From: Phoronis ovalis
Lineage: Eukaryota; Phoronida; Phoronidae
Assembly (NCBI GenBank): GCA_028565635.1
Contig: JAOXYB010062156.1
Span: 1-10,580, forward strand
Length of the DNA stretch: 10,580 nt
Direction of reading: 5' to 3'
The position numbers and the translations under genes were made by a program. The notes beneath the pieces are model-generated. The model saw only the letters and a program-made list of their open reading frames with translations, did not search any database and was not told where the DNA came from. Of the stretch, positions 1-7,636 are shown piece after piece (position 1 is the stretch's first letter; every line of letters begins with the position of its first letter).

Positions 1-15
1 GGGGTGGGTGGGTGG
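1..15 (+). other. G-rich tract, possible G-quadruplex edge
   Basis: The window opens with G runs of 4, 3, 3 and 2 separated by single T residues. Three full G-triplets are visible; a fourth would be needed for a classic intramolecular quadruplex and may lie just outside the window. This could also be the end of a GGGT-type microsatellite. Confidence 0.35.
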
Positions 16-20
16 TAAAA

Positions 21-45
21 TCTATATGAACAATGTTCATATAGA
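21..45. repeat. 25-bp perfect odd palindrome
   Basis: Arms 21-32 (tctatatgaaca) and 34-45 (tgttcatataga) are exact reverse complements around a single A at 33. The rest of 46-357 is AT-rich DNA in which no gene or clear repeat was found. The palindrome could be the edge of a mobile element or a simple dyad; there is no transcript evidence. Confidence 0.7.
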
Positions 46-683
46 ATCGGTTTGTGAACTTTTGAGATCTTCCCTTAAATAATATATGAAATCCGACAGG
101 AAAATTTAGCAGCTGAATCCGTGGACATAGCTCATCCCTTACACATTTATCTGGTATTGGATAACTGAGCTATTTAGTAACTCAAAAAAATCCTGGGATC
201 AACTGAAAAATCGCACTAATAAAACAAGTGGTCTGCTGGTGTCCATCATATGATGTAGTTTCTTTAGTTGTACAGCCATCTTTGTATGTCTAAGAGTTTT
301 GAGGTTGATAATACAGGGAAAATGTCAAATTTTTGGTTTAAAAGGAAAATAGGTGGTTTTGCTTTGTCTTTCCCGAAATGCCGTACCAAATATAAAGGTG
401 ATCAGATAAAAACCGAAGCAGTCATTGTGCGACAAAGGAAGTGTTATGCACAACAAAAAATGTCGAAGATTCATATCGGCATTTCACCTACTTCTCAAGG
501 GCAATTTGAAATGTCACTTGGTCTAAAACACCCACCAACCTATGACCTTCGTGAATCCACCTTCAAATCGTCCAATCATCACTTCGTCTTTCCCGAAATG
601 CCCACCAGTCGGCCATGTTAGAAGTAATCAGGGTCAAACTTATATCCAACGTGTACTTTGACCAGTACCCTACACTACGACAA

Positions 684-715
684 TATGCCCATCCACCACT
701 ATGTGGATGGGCATA
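684..715. repeat. Hairpin 1 in the tandem array, 13-bp perfect stem
   Basis: Arms 684-696 (tatgcccatccac) and 703-715 (gtggatgggcata) pair perfectly across a 6-nt loop (cactat), and five further A residues follow. In this unit the hairpin replaces the normal stretch between 'accctg' and 'gaagcagt', where other units have 'taccaaatataaag...gataaaaact'. It has a sister at 2347-2380. Confidence 0.8.
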
Positions 716-1270
716 AAAAACATAAGAAGCAGTCATTGCAAGACAAGAAAATTGTTACACAAATGAAAAATGTCGAAGATTCGTATTGGAATTTGACCTA
801 CGTTTCAAGGTCACTTTGAAATGTCACCTGGCCTAATACGCCCACCAACCCATGGCCTTCGTCAATCCACCTTCGAATCATCCAGTCATTGCTTTGCCTT
901 TCCCGAAATGAGCGCAACGCAACGTGCACTATCAGGAAAACACATGGCCGCCAGTCGGCCATCTTGAAAGTGATCCGCATGGAAATTACACACGATCTGT
1001 ATTTTGACCTGTATTTACACTGTACCAAACATAAAGTTGATAGGATAAAAACTGAAGCAGTTATTGTGCGACAAAGAAAGTGTTACGCACAAAAATGTCG
1101 AAGATTCGCATCGGCATTTGACCTACTTCTCAAGGTCATTTTGAAATGTGGCCTGGCCTAATATGCCCACCAACCTATGGCCTATGTGAATCCACCTTTG
1201 AATCATCCAGTCATCGCTTCGTCTTTCCCAAAATGGGTGCAACGTAACGTGCACTCTCGGGTACAAACAT

Positions 1271-1414
1271 GGCCACCAGTCGGCCATGTTGGAAGTAATC
1301 GGGGTCAAACTTATACCAAACGTGTACTTTGACCAGTATTTACCCTGTACCAAATATGAAGATGTGACAAAAACAAAACCTATTATTACGAGCTAACATC
1401 TCGAGAACAAACAT
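1271..1414. repeat. 145-bp half-unit, copy 1
   Basis: This segment is nearly identical to 1905-2051, with about ten differences and one 3-nt indel. Both run from 'ggccaccagt' through 'ggtcaaacttatac', 'accctgtaccaaatatgaagatg' and 'aacatctcgagaacaaa' to the start of the next dyad. It lengthens the local period from about 320 to about 465 bp. Confidence 0.75.
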
Positions 1415-1904
1415 GGCCGCCAGTCAGCCATCTTGAATGCGATCAAAATAATAGACGATCTGCATTTTGACCTGTATTTAGCCCGTACCAAATATAAAGC
1501 TGATAAGATAAAAACTGAAGCAGTTATTGCAAGACAAGAAAATTGTTACGCAATTGAAAAATGTCGAAGATTCGTATCGGAATTTGACCTACTTCTCAAG
1601 GTCACTTTGAAATGTCACCAGGCCTAATACGCCCACCAACCTATGGGCTTCGTGAATCCACCTTCGAATCATCCAGTCATCGCTTCGTCTTTCCCGAAAT
1701 GGGTGCAACATAATGTGCAGTATCGGGAAAAACATGGTCGCCAGTCGGCCATCTTGAAAGTGATCCACATGGAAATTACACACGATCTGCATTTTGACCT
1801 GTATTTACACTGTACCAAACACAAAGTGAATCTACATTCGAATCGTCCAGTCATTGTTTTTCCAAAATGGGCGCAACGTAACATGCACTCTCAGGTACAA
1901 ACAT

Positions 1905-2051
1905 GGCCACCAGTTGGCCATTTTGGAAGTAATCGGGGTCAAACTTATACCCGACGTGTACTGTGACCAGTATTTACCCTGTACCAAATATGAAGATGAT
2001 CCGACAAAAACAAAACCTATTATTGCGAGCTAACATCTCGAGAACAAATAC
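1905..2051. repeat. 145-bp half-unit, copy 2
   Basis: Second copy of the half-unit at 1271-1414. Its dyad is decayed ('ggccaccagttggccat'). It is followed by a short 132-bp unit and then a third partial copy from 2184 that runs into the end of the array. Confidence 0.75.
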
Positions 2052-2346
2052 GGCCAACAGTCGGCCATCTTGAAATGTCACCTGGCCTAATACGCCCACC
2101 AACCCATGTGAATCCACCTTCGTCAAGTCAACGTCTTTCCTGAGATGGGCGCAACGTGGGGTGCACTCTCGGGTACAAACATGGGCTCCAATCGGCCATG
2201 TTGGAAGTAATCGAGGTCAAAATTATATCCGACCTGTACTTACCCTGTACCAAATATGAAGATGATCTGACGAAAGCTGAAGCTGTTTTAACAAGACAAA
2301 GAAAAGGTTACATACGCCTACGACAATGCTGCATACCCTACGACTA

Positions 2347-2380
2347 TATGCCCATTCACTATTACATAGTGATGGGCATA
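2347..2380. repeat. Hairpin 2 at the end of the tandem array
   Basis: The arms 2347-2362 (tatgcccattcactat) and 2366-2380 (atagtgatgggcata) form a 15-bp stem with one bulged T and a 3-nt loop, followed by AAAAG. It is preceded by 'ccctacgacta', as hairpin 1 is by 'ccctacactacgaca'. No array similarity is seen after about 2385, so this hairpin sits at the array boundary, as a terminal hairpin of a mobile element would. Confidence 0.8.
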
Positions 2381-2385
2381 AAAAG

Positions 2386-2860
2386 ATCAAATTATGTAAT
2401 GTAAGAATTCAACCGTTTTCCCATACACACCTTTTGCAAAGCATCAATTTGTCAAGATTCCAACTTTCATAAGTGTTATTGATCAGGTGATCTCTGTAAG
2501 TACAACACTGGGAACACATCACCTGAAATAAAGCAGTCTACTACATTTCATACAAATATTGATGAAAACTACAGAATAAATTTGAAAGCTTAATTCCTGG
2601 AAGTATAGCGGCATCTCAAAATATGCATACGTAATTGATTTCAAATTTACACTTGTAGTTGTCAGAATTTGTTTCAAGTGCAATGTACCAGAAATAAAGA
2701 ATCTTCACGAAATTAAATTCTAGCCTTGTGTAAACATACCATAAACAAAATACCAGTACATACACAGCAGAGTGCAGTATCTTGTTGCCACTGCCTTAGC
2801 AAGCACACACATTTTAAAGATTTAAATTTATGTTTCCCCTTTTGTAGGTTATAGCTCTTC
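2386..2860. other. AT-rich intergenic DNA
   Basis: No convincing gene is seen. A 9-bp inverted repeat (tcaggtgat at 2483-2491 with atcacctga at 2518-2526) spans a 26-nt loop. A short open frame at 2400-2529 on the plus strand is unrecognised and has no supporting signal. Confidence 0.4.
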
Positions 2861-2864
2861 ACAC

Positions 2865-2940
2865 TTTTACGTATCCGAGTGGTTACATACCTTCGTGGTA
2901 GCCGGAAGGATACCGAGTTAAATCCCGCAATGTTGTCACT
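2865..2940 (+). repeat. tRNA-like A/B box pair, probable SINE head relic
   Basis: A tatccgagtgg block at 2872-2882 resembles the A box of leucine/serine tRNAs ('..gccgagtggtta'), and gagttaaatcc at 2915-2925 resembles a decayed B box (ggttcraatcc). The distance between box starts is 43 nt, close to the tRNA value of 44. The stretch between, 'tggtagccggaaggataccgag', looks like the anticodon-to-variable part of tRNA-derived SINEs. The acceptor and T stems do not pair, so this is not a working tRNA gene. Confidence 0.4.
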
Positions 2941-3425
2941 GAACCGTTCAGCACAATATACCGCACATTTAAAGATATAGCGAGATTACAAAATACTGCA
3001 ATTTATTTCCTGGTTTTGAAACTAAATACAAACTCATGATCAAATGTTTTACAGATGCAATAAAAGAAAGTTTTTAACTATGATAGCTACTGACACTCAT
3101 TTAGATGATAATGGAAACAAAATACAGCGTAAAGATTTCAGTACTTTTTGTATATGGTTTCTTACACCAATTAAAGTTATTGTCTTTAAAAGATTATGAC
3201 AGTTTGTATCAGTATCCAAAACTGCAATACCGTAAAAAACACACTGAACGAAATAAAGCAGTAACTGATTGGTAGTGATAAACACAACACATTTTAAATA
3301 TTTTTCAGTAGCATTGTAAACAGTCCTTGCCCATAGTGTATAGTTCATTACGGATGACTTTCAACCGTAATACGTCCGTGAAGTCTGCTGTAAAACAGTT
3401 TAACCGTTTCAAATTGTACACAAAT
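2941..3425. other. AT-rich intergenic DNA, nothing recognised
   Basis: The longest open frame is 83 codons on the minus strand (3097-3348). Its product has no recognisable domain and no splice or promoter context, so it is treated as chance. Any SINE tail should lie at the start of this stretch, but no clear A-tail is visible. Confidence 0.4.
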
Positions 3426-3432
3426 ACCGTTA

Positions 3433-3467
3433 TCTCCCCCTGAAATTTGTACATGGATCAGGGGAGA
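3433..3467. repeat. C-rich hairpin in a 'gttatctcccc' repeat
   Basis: Arms tctccccctga (3433-3443) and tcaggggaga (3458-3467) pair over 10 bp with one bulged C and a 14-nt loop. The same neighbourhood has short direct repeats (acaaatac at 3420-3427 and 3468-3475; ttgtaca). Short 'ttatctccc' dyads are familiar in molluscan noncoding DNA, but that link is recalled, not checked. The DNA from 3468 to 3690 holds nothing further that I recognise. Confidence 0.5.
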
Positions 3468-3697
3468 CAAATACTGTTCTAAAACCGGTTCAAGTCGATG
3501 CTTTCAAAGTCTCTTAAATTCGCGACACACAGACAGTCGTTTCTTTTAATACGATGGTTCTTCTCCCGCGTAACTACAGAAAGACAGAAAATAACAGTCA
3601 GAAATATTGGCATGTTCACCCCTTAAGGAAATGTAAATTTCCTGAATAAATATAGCAGTACACACTGCACAACTCAAACAGAATAAACATGTAAGGT

Positions 3698-3703
3698 TTT
3701 ATT
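3698..3703 (-). terminator. Poly(A) signal of the RNA-binding protein gene
   Basis: On the minus strand this is AATAAA. It lies about 175 nt past the stop at 3878 and 11 nt past the stop of the possible alternative last exon. About 20 nt downstream comes a GT-rich stretch (gtttgagttgtgcagtgtgt), which fits a downstream element for cleavage near 3675-3685. It is the first AATAAA after the stop on this strand. Confidence 0.55.
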
Positions 3704-3713
3704 GTTGCAAGGT

Positions 3714-3741
3714 TTAAACACCTATGTGATGTGATGTGATG
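3714..3741 (-). CDS. Possible alternative last coding exon of the RNA-binding protein gene
   Basis: Exon 5 of the gene ends on a strong donor (act|gtaagtat at 3882/3881). The next good acceptor on this strand, with a pyrimidine-rich lead and 'ctgtag', precedes 3741. Joined in phase, it gives a leucine codon and eight more residues (ITSHHIGV) before TAA at 3716-3714, just before the poly(A) signal. The segment overlaps a small gtgat repeat, and its peptide is unremarkable, so this is a model only. Spliced this way the protein would be 217 residues rather than 209. Confidence 0.25.
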
Positions 3742-3877
3742 CTACAGTCAGGAAAGTTAATGAACAACAAATACAGACATTTTTTTTTTAACTCTACCTT
3801 ACATATTCATTTCTATTCGCATAATTACTAAAAACAACATATACACAATGAACTATTAGGTACAAACACAGAAATAC

Positions 3878-5935
3878 TTACAGTCTGTCAAAGTCATAGT
3901 AGTATGGGTCACTGAAACAAAATATAGGAACAAGTCAAAGAATGATTATGCAGTTATAACTACCACATGACACCTGCAAAATGATAATCCTATACAATTT
4001 ATACCTGCATTTAAAAATTGATTAATTGTGCTTCTTACAAGAGTTATATACCTGATACCAGACACACAACTCCTGTTTCAGACAGGCAGATTCAATGTTC
4101 ATGTGCATTCCTTTTACATCATTCTTCACTATATTGGGTTACTATCTATTCACAATATTAAATGTATCAATAAAATGGAAAAATAGAGCTATTTCTGCTT
4201 TGCTATGATGTAATGAGTAATTTTGCAGCACAGTGACAGTGAATATTCTAAGCATTATTCCCAGTAGAAATTTGGCATTTTGAAGATATCCACTTTTACT
4301 CATTTACAGGTCAGTTACTTACGGTTGAGAGGCTGCTCTTCTCCCGTAGTATTCTGGAGGTGGTCTGGCATATGGATCTCTGTCTCTGTAATAATAGTCT
4401 TGTGGGGGCATTGGTGGAGCATAAGGACGCCTGGGACGACCGTAAGGATCACCATAAGGGGCGTATCTATCTGATGGTGGGTAATCATAGTAGTCATCAT
4501 AATAGGCTTCACGCCGACCCCCACGCCCACCTCTGCTGCCACCTCTTCCACCACGACCACCTCGACCTCCCCGTCCACCTCTGCGGCCACTGGAAAATAA
4601 TTTGCTAACATTGGTATTACACACACATTGGAATAACATTCACCAGAGCATTTTGTACTAGTAGGATTAACCAGAATATAATACCCTTGCAAGTGAAATT
4701 AAAAAGTACTTTAAAAATGTACAAATTTCACCGATCGAGTAGGGAAGCAAGAAATAGGGTGCCACATGCAGAGGACTTCATTTTTCAACAACCTGGAGAG
4801 AACACTGCAATGGAAAGTTACAATGTACATACCATGAATACCTCAAATATTCATAAGTGTGTAGCACAAACATCCTGGTATAAAACTCATAAATTCATGC
4901 ACAAACAAAAAGGACTTCATTTTTTTACATTTCATCCTGTTATACTCAATTAACATGTCAATCACAGTATTTCACTATCTAGATACTTGTAGGTACAAGC
5001 AGGTCCCTAGATATTTTTAAAAACATAGATATTCATCACCATGCAATCTACACTTTACCAGGTTCACATGACACCTGGTTTAAACAACTTGTTGACTCCA
5101 ACAGCACTTGTTTTAATGGCTTTTGCTTAGAAATAACACCTTCATTTCCTAGACTAAACCAGGTAGATGCTGCCTGGTACTAACCTTCCATCAGAACTTG
5201 GACAGTCTTTAGACCAATGGCCTTCACCTCCACAGCGGAAGCATTCGCTTTTACCACCCATACCAGGCTTTTGACGAACTGAACTATTTGACTTCTGGAA
5301 AAGTAAATGTTATTTTAGGTATAGTTTTTGCATGTTTTATATGCATTTGAATATATAATAATAATATGAAATTGTAATAGGAACTGTCTGGCTTAATGTA
5401 GATAGATGGTTATGATCATTTCATATTTTTGTAGACATTGTACATGTATCTGTCATGGTTTGAGAAATCATATTCAAATAATTCATGCAGTATAAAATAA
5501 AATAAGAATTTTACAAGGTTAATTAACAAAGTGGCATATCAAAGGTATTATTTACCTCTACTCGAATTTTTTGACTTTGAACCAAGTGTCCATTTAAAGC
5601 TTCTAATGATGCATTGGCTTCATTTTCATCTGCAAAATGCTGCAATACAAAACAAACAAATACATTACAGTATGCAAGAAAGTAATCACAACAATTACAT
5701 GACTTTCTCTGTCACAATAATGTTTCATAAATTTGATTAGTTTATGTTCCTCGCTGATAGGAAGTGTAAGCTGGAGCTCTCTGAAGGATTCAACACTTAC
5801 AACAAATCCATAGTTTCTAATGACATCACATTCTGCTACAGTGCCATACTGCCCAAACAACTCTCTTAAATCGGCAGTTCTGTAGCCTTCAGGAATATTA
5901 CCAACAAATAACTTTGTCGTGACTGCTCTTGACAT
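3878..5935 (-). CDS. RRM / CCHC zinc-knuckle / RGG RNA-binding protein, RBM4-lark type
   Basis: Five coding exons join in frame: 5935-5801, 5639-5556, 5294-5185, 4589-4323 and 3911-3878, all with GT-AG borders. They give 209 residues. Residues 8-73 form one RRM, with RNP2 (LFVGNI, 9-14) and an RNP1-like RNYGFVHF (40-47) that crosses the first coding junction. Residues 91-104 are a CCHC zinc knuckle ([14 protein letters not shown]). Residues 111-135 are RGG repeats, and 139-209 are a Tyr/Pro/Arg-rich tail ending in [10 protein letters not shown]. The RRM-plus-knuckle pairing is typical of RBM4 in vertebrates and Lark in flies, nuclear proteins that bind RNA and affect splicing and translation; those have two RRMs, so this is a short relative. 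The start is the first ATG after an acceptor ('cttgcag', one base before) and begins MSRAV. A noncoding first exon must lie upstream. Confidence 0.9.
4319..4324 (-). promoter_or_regulatory. Donor of exon 4 overlapping an in-frame stop
   Basis: The exon ends ...CAA CC|GTAAGTAAC. Spliced, CC joins T of exon 5 to give proline and ten more residues. Unspliced, the frame reads CCG TAA, so a retained intron adds nothing after the same proline and yields a 199-residue protein. The donor matches GTAAGT exactly, so splicing is expected to dominate. Confidence 0.55.
4590..5184 (-). other. Intron between the zinc-knuckle and RGG exons
   Basis: 595-nt intron starting gttagt and ending ttattttccag. It carries a 14-nt direct repeat (aggacttcattttt at 4772-4785 and 4911-4924) and a small ccaggt...acctgg dyad near 5059-5079. 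No gene or mobile element was recognised. The other introns are 3912-4322, 5295-5555 and 5640-5800; they show only AT-rich sequence. Confidence 0.75.
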
Positions 5936-6262
5936 GCTGCAAGTATAAGACAATGTGTAGATATAACTGAAGGATTTATTTTTTCACTCCTTTTTTATTA
6001 ATTTTAAGAGACCAGGAATGTACTCCATATCTAAGTGAAAATAGACAATGCCAATTACACTCCTTCTCTTGAACTTTTAAAAGTGTCACATAAGACGTGA
6101 AGAGAACGTGTCCAGGTGCATAATTTAAGAGTCCAATTCAGCTGTTCCTTGTAATTTTAAGTTTAGAATCAGCATGTTTAACACAGATTTATGATTATCC
6201 CTCTCTATCAAAAAAGTTGAAATGATTGATAATGACATAGATGAAGACAACAAGTCCTATAA

Positions 6263-6415
6263 TCCTCCACTGATTATTATAAATATTATTTCTTCACCCT
6301 GTCCATCTCCCAATGGAACAGCCTACACAAGAATAGTGTCAATTCTCCATCAATAGATAGTTTTAAAGCTGAAGTGACAAGAGATAGTACTTATCTGCTA
6401 ACTATCACCTTTTAA
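6263..6415 (+). pseudogene. C-terminal relic of a LINE (non-LTR) reverse transcriptase
   Basis: One plus-strand frame stays open for 50 codons and ends in TAA at 6413-6415. It contains YKYYFF, then ISQWNSLHKNSV and SPSIDSFKAEV. This fits the familiar end of non-LTR reverse transcriptases: 'YKYSFFPRTI..WNSLP..VV.APSLDSFK'. The usual proline-arginine after FF is replaced (FFTLSI) and the LP is LH, so it has decayed. A stop closes the frame at 6260-6262, and no further RT sequence was found upstream. It is only a 3' fragment, as expected for 5'-truncated LINE copies. It lies antisense inside the probable first intron of the RNA-binding protein gene. DNA at 5940-6262 holds nothing else I recognise. 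Confidence 0.65.
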
Positions 6416-6451
6416 TATTGCATTGCAATAGACTAGTTCTATGGCCGTCCT

Positions 6452-6850
6452 TAGTCCTACACACACGACTCCTACTATGGACAGCCTTTGTCCATAGCAG
6501 TAATGACCACCTCCTATCTAAAATGGGCTTAAGTTTGTGCAATACCATAATATCCATGCAATGGATGAATGAACCTTCAAAAGCACATTTTGGATTGTAT
6601 GCTGATCTGTTTCAAAGCTTTCATTAAGTAATATCTAGATACGGTAATACAAGAAATGGAAGAGTCAAGGAATAAACAGAAGCAAAAGTGTTTTCGAACT
6701 TCGGCCCATTTGAAATAGGAGACGGTCATGACTTCTAAGGACAAGCTGTTGGCTGTCCATAGTAGGAGTCAACAAGCTGTAGGCTGTCCATAAGCATAGT
6801 AGGAGCTAGGATATATAAAACTCTTAAGAGTTTTATATATCCTAGGACTA
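6452..6850. mobile_element. MITE-like element with terminal inverted repeats, copy 1
   Basis: Arms around 6467-6528 and 6704-6770 are inverted: gactcctactatggacagcc (6467-6486) matches 6751-6770 exactly, and gacc..ctcctat..aaatgggc (6505-6528) matches the inverse of 6704-6725. The interior (6530-6700) is about 75-80% like 6970-7180 in copy 2. The left end reads tagtcct (6452-6458) and the inverse aggacta lies at 6844-6850, so the element may extend that far and include the palindrome at 6806-6845. No open frame for a transposase is present, and no flanking duplication was found. Confidence 0.65.
6806..6845. repeat. 40-bp perfect palindrome
   Basis: From ctagg at 6806 to cctag at 6845 every base pairs with its mirror position about a centre between 6825 and 6826 (ctcttaagag), with no loop. 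Each half contains tatataaaa, so a TATA-like word occurs on both strands. It lies between the two MITE-like copies. Confidence 0.9.
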
Positions 6851-7185
6851 GGTAGGAATCATGCGTGCAGTACTATGTACCTAGTCCTGCAAGCATGACC
6901 CTACTATGGACAGTCTAAGGCTTGTCCGTAGGGTCATGACCGCCTTGTATCTCAGATCAGCCAAAGTTCTACAAGCCTTCACGCATGTGCAATAGCATAA
7001 TATCCATACAATAGATGAACAAACCTTCAAGAGTGCATTATGGATTTTATGCTGGTGTGCTGTTGAATCTTTGATTAAGTTATCTTGATACGGTGGTATA
7101 AGAAGCAGAATAGCCAAGGAATAGGCAGAAGCAAAAACTTGGGTGGAATTTATTAGGAAAGTAAGTGCTTTCGAACTTCAGCTGA

Positions 7186-7193
7186 TCTGAGAT
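7186..7193. repeat. Target-site duplication, left copy
   Basis: TCTGAGAT here is repeated at 7637-7644, on either side of the nested foldback element. The uninterrupted site is seen, inverted, in the left arm of the host element (gatctgagat equivalent at 6948-6957), which supports insertion at this point. Confidence 0.75.
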
Positions 7194-7636
7194 TAGTCCT
7201 GGTTCATGACGTTCTGCACTAGCTCTTGATAATCTGAATTGTGGGCTGTGTAAACAGTCATGGAAACATACATCACTGTCCAGATACTCTCTGATTATCC
7301 AACTTCAACTTCAACTACTCCCTTCACCATTTGAAACTCCTGAAATCAGTTGTTTTTTTTACCATGCAGTAAGCTTGTTTTACCCTGGGCCTCACACACC
7401 AACCCAGTTTTTTGGCAAGTACCCCATCCCCCTGGGTGCCAGTGCAGGAGTTGCAAATAGCCACAGAAGTAGTGGGAGTTGAAGTTGGATAATCAGAGAG
7501 CATCTGGATGCTGATATATGAACTCATTCGGTAGGAATTACATAGATTTCCAAGTAAATGTCCATGACTGTTCGCACAGCTCACAAGTCAGATTATAAAT
7601 CAAGAGCTACTACAGAACGTCATGAACCAGGACTAG
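7194..7636. mobile_element. Nested foldback (long terminal inverted repeat) element
   Basis: It begins tagtcctggttcatgacgtt (7194-7213), and the inverse ends at 7635, with two mismatches over the first 37 bp. Similarity of the arms continues inward with indels: 'agctcttgat', 'acagtcatgga', 'ctctctgattatccaac' to 'actcctg' near 7345, facing 7440-7635. The loop is about 95 nt and has smaller ctggg/cccag dyads. It is flanked by TCTGAGAT, an 8-bp duplication, or 9 bp with one mismatch. Long arms with 8-9-bp duplications fit hAT-like or Mutator-like foldbacks; the ends do not decide. Its TAGTCCTG end is like that of its host element, so the two may be related. Confidence 0.75.

Larger units (their letters stand above)
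358..2385. repeat. Degenerate tandem repeat array (about 320-bp and 145-bp units)
   Basis: A conserved dyad, atggccg-ccagt-cggccat and variants, recurs with its core near 601, 946, 1271, 1415, 1736, 1905, 2052 and 2184. The block 'cctaatacgcccaccaacc' recurs near 521, 833, 1158, 1623 and 2087. Spacing is about 312, 325, 465 and 464 bp, which fits a unit of about 320 bp into which a 145-bp partial unit was added twice. Other shared blocks are 'gaagcagttattg', 'aaaatgtcgaagattcg' and 'cttcgtctttcccgaaatg'. Copies differ by scattered substitutions and small indels, so the array is not young. It could be a satellite-like block or the tandem-repeat core of a Helitron-like or pearl-like element; no transposase is seen. 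Confidence 0.85.

Noticed and set aside
268-621. 117-codon plus-strand open frame at the start of the array
   Set aside because: It crosses from unique DNA into repeat sequence and shows no domain; its second half is array sequence.
798-1792. Three similar minus-strand open frames (798-1028, 1123-1353, 1589-1792) with shared words such as MADWRPC and DDWMI.RWI
   Set aside because: They are repeat units read in one frame. Plus-strand frames in the same units are equally similar, ends are ragged, and there is no splice or promoter context. Similarity follows the DNA repeat and not protein selection.
2400-2529. Short open frame containing a gtaagt donor-like word at 2496
   Set aside because: The peptide has no known domain and no start or acceptor context.
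2865-2940. Functional tRNA gene
   Set aside because: The acceptor stem and T stem do not pair and the B box is decayed; better explained as a SINE relic.
4280-4608. Open frames on the plus strand and in another minus frame over the RGG exon (4280-4474, 4360-4608, 4315-4692)
   Set aside because: These are shadows of the repetitive RGG/Tyr coding exon, whose frame is fixed by splice phase and the joined protein.
5603-5800. Continuation of the RRM open frame past 5801 as [10 protein letters not shown]...
   Set aside because: This is intron read-through. The donor gtaagt at 5800 and the acceptor before 5639 restore the RRM ([13 protein letters not shown]).
6416-6430. Small odd palindrome tattgca-t-tgcaata
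   Set aside because: Only 15 bp in AT-rich sequence, so likely chance, although it lies next to the LINE relic and the first MITE copy.
6881-7584. Open frames of 78 and 86 codons in the foldback cluster
   Set aside because: No transposase motifs are visible; the frames cross element arms and loops and are not kept between the two copies.
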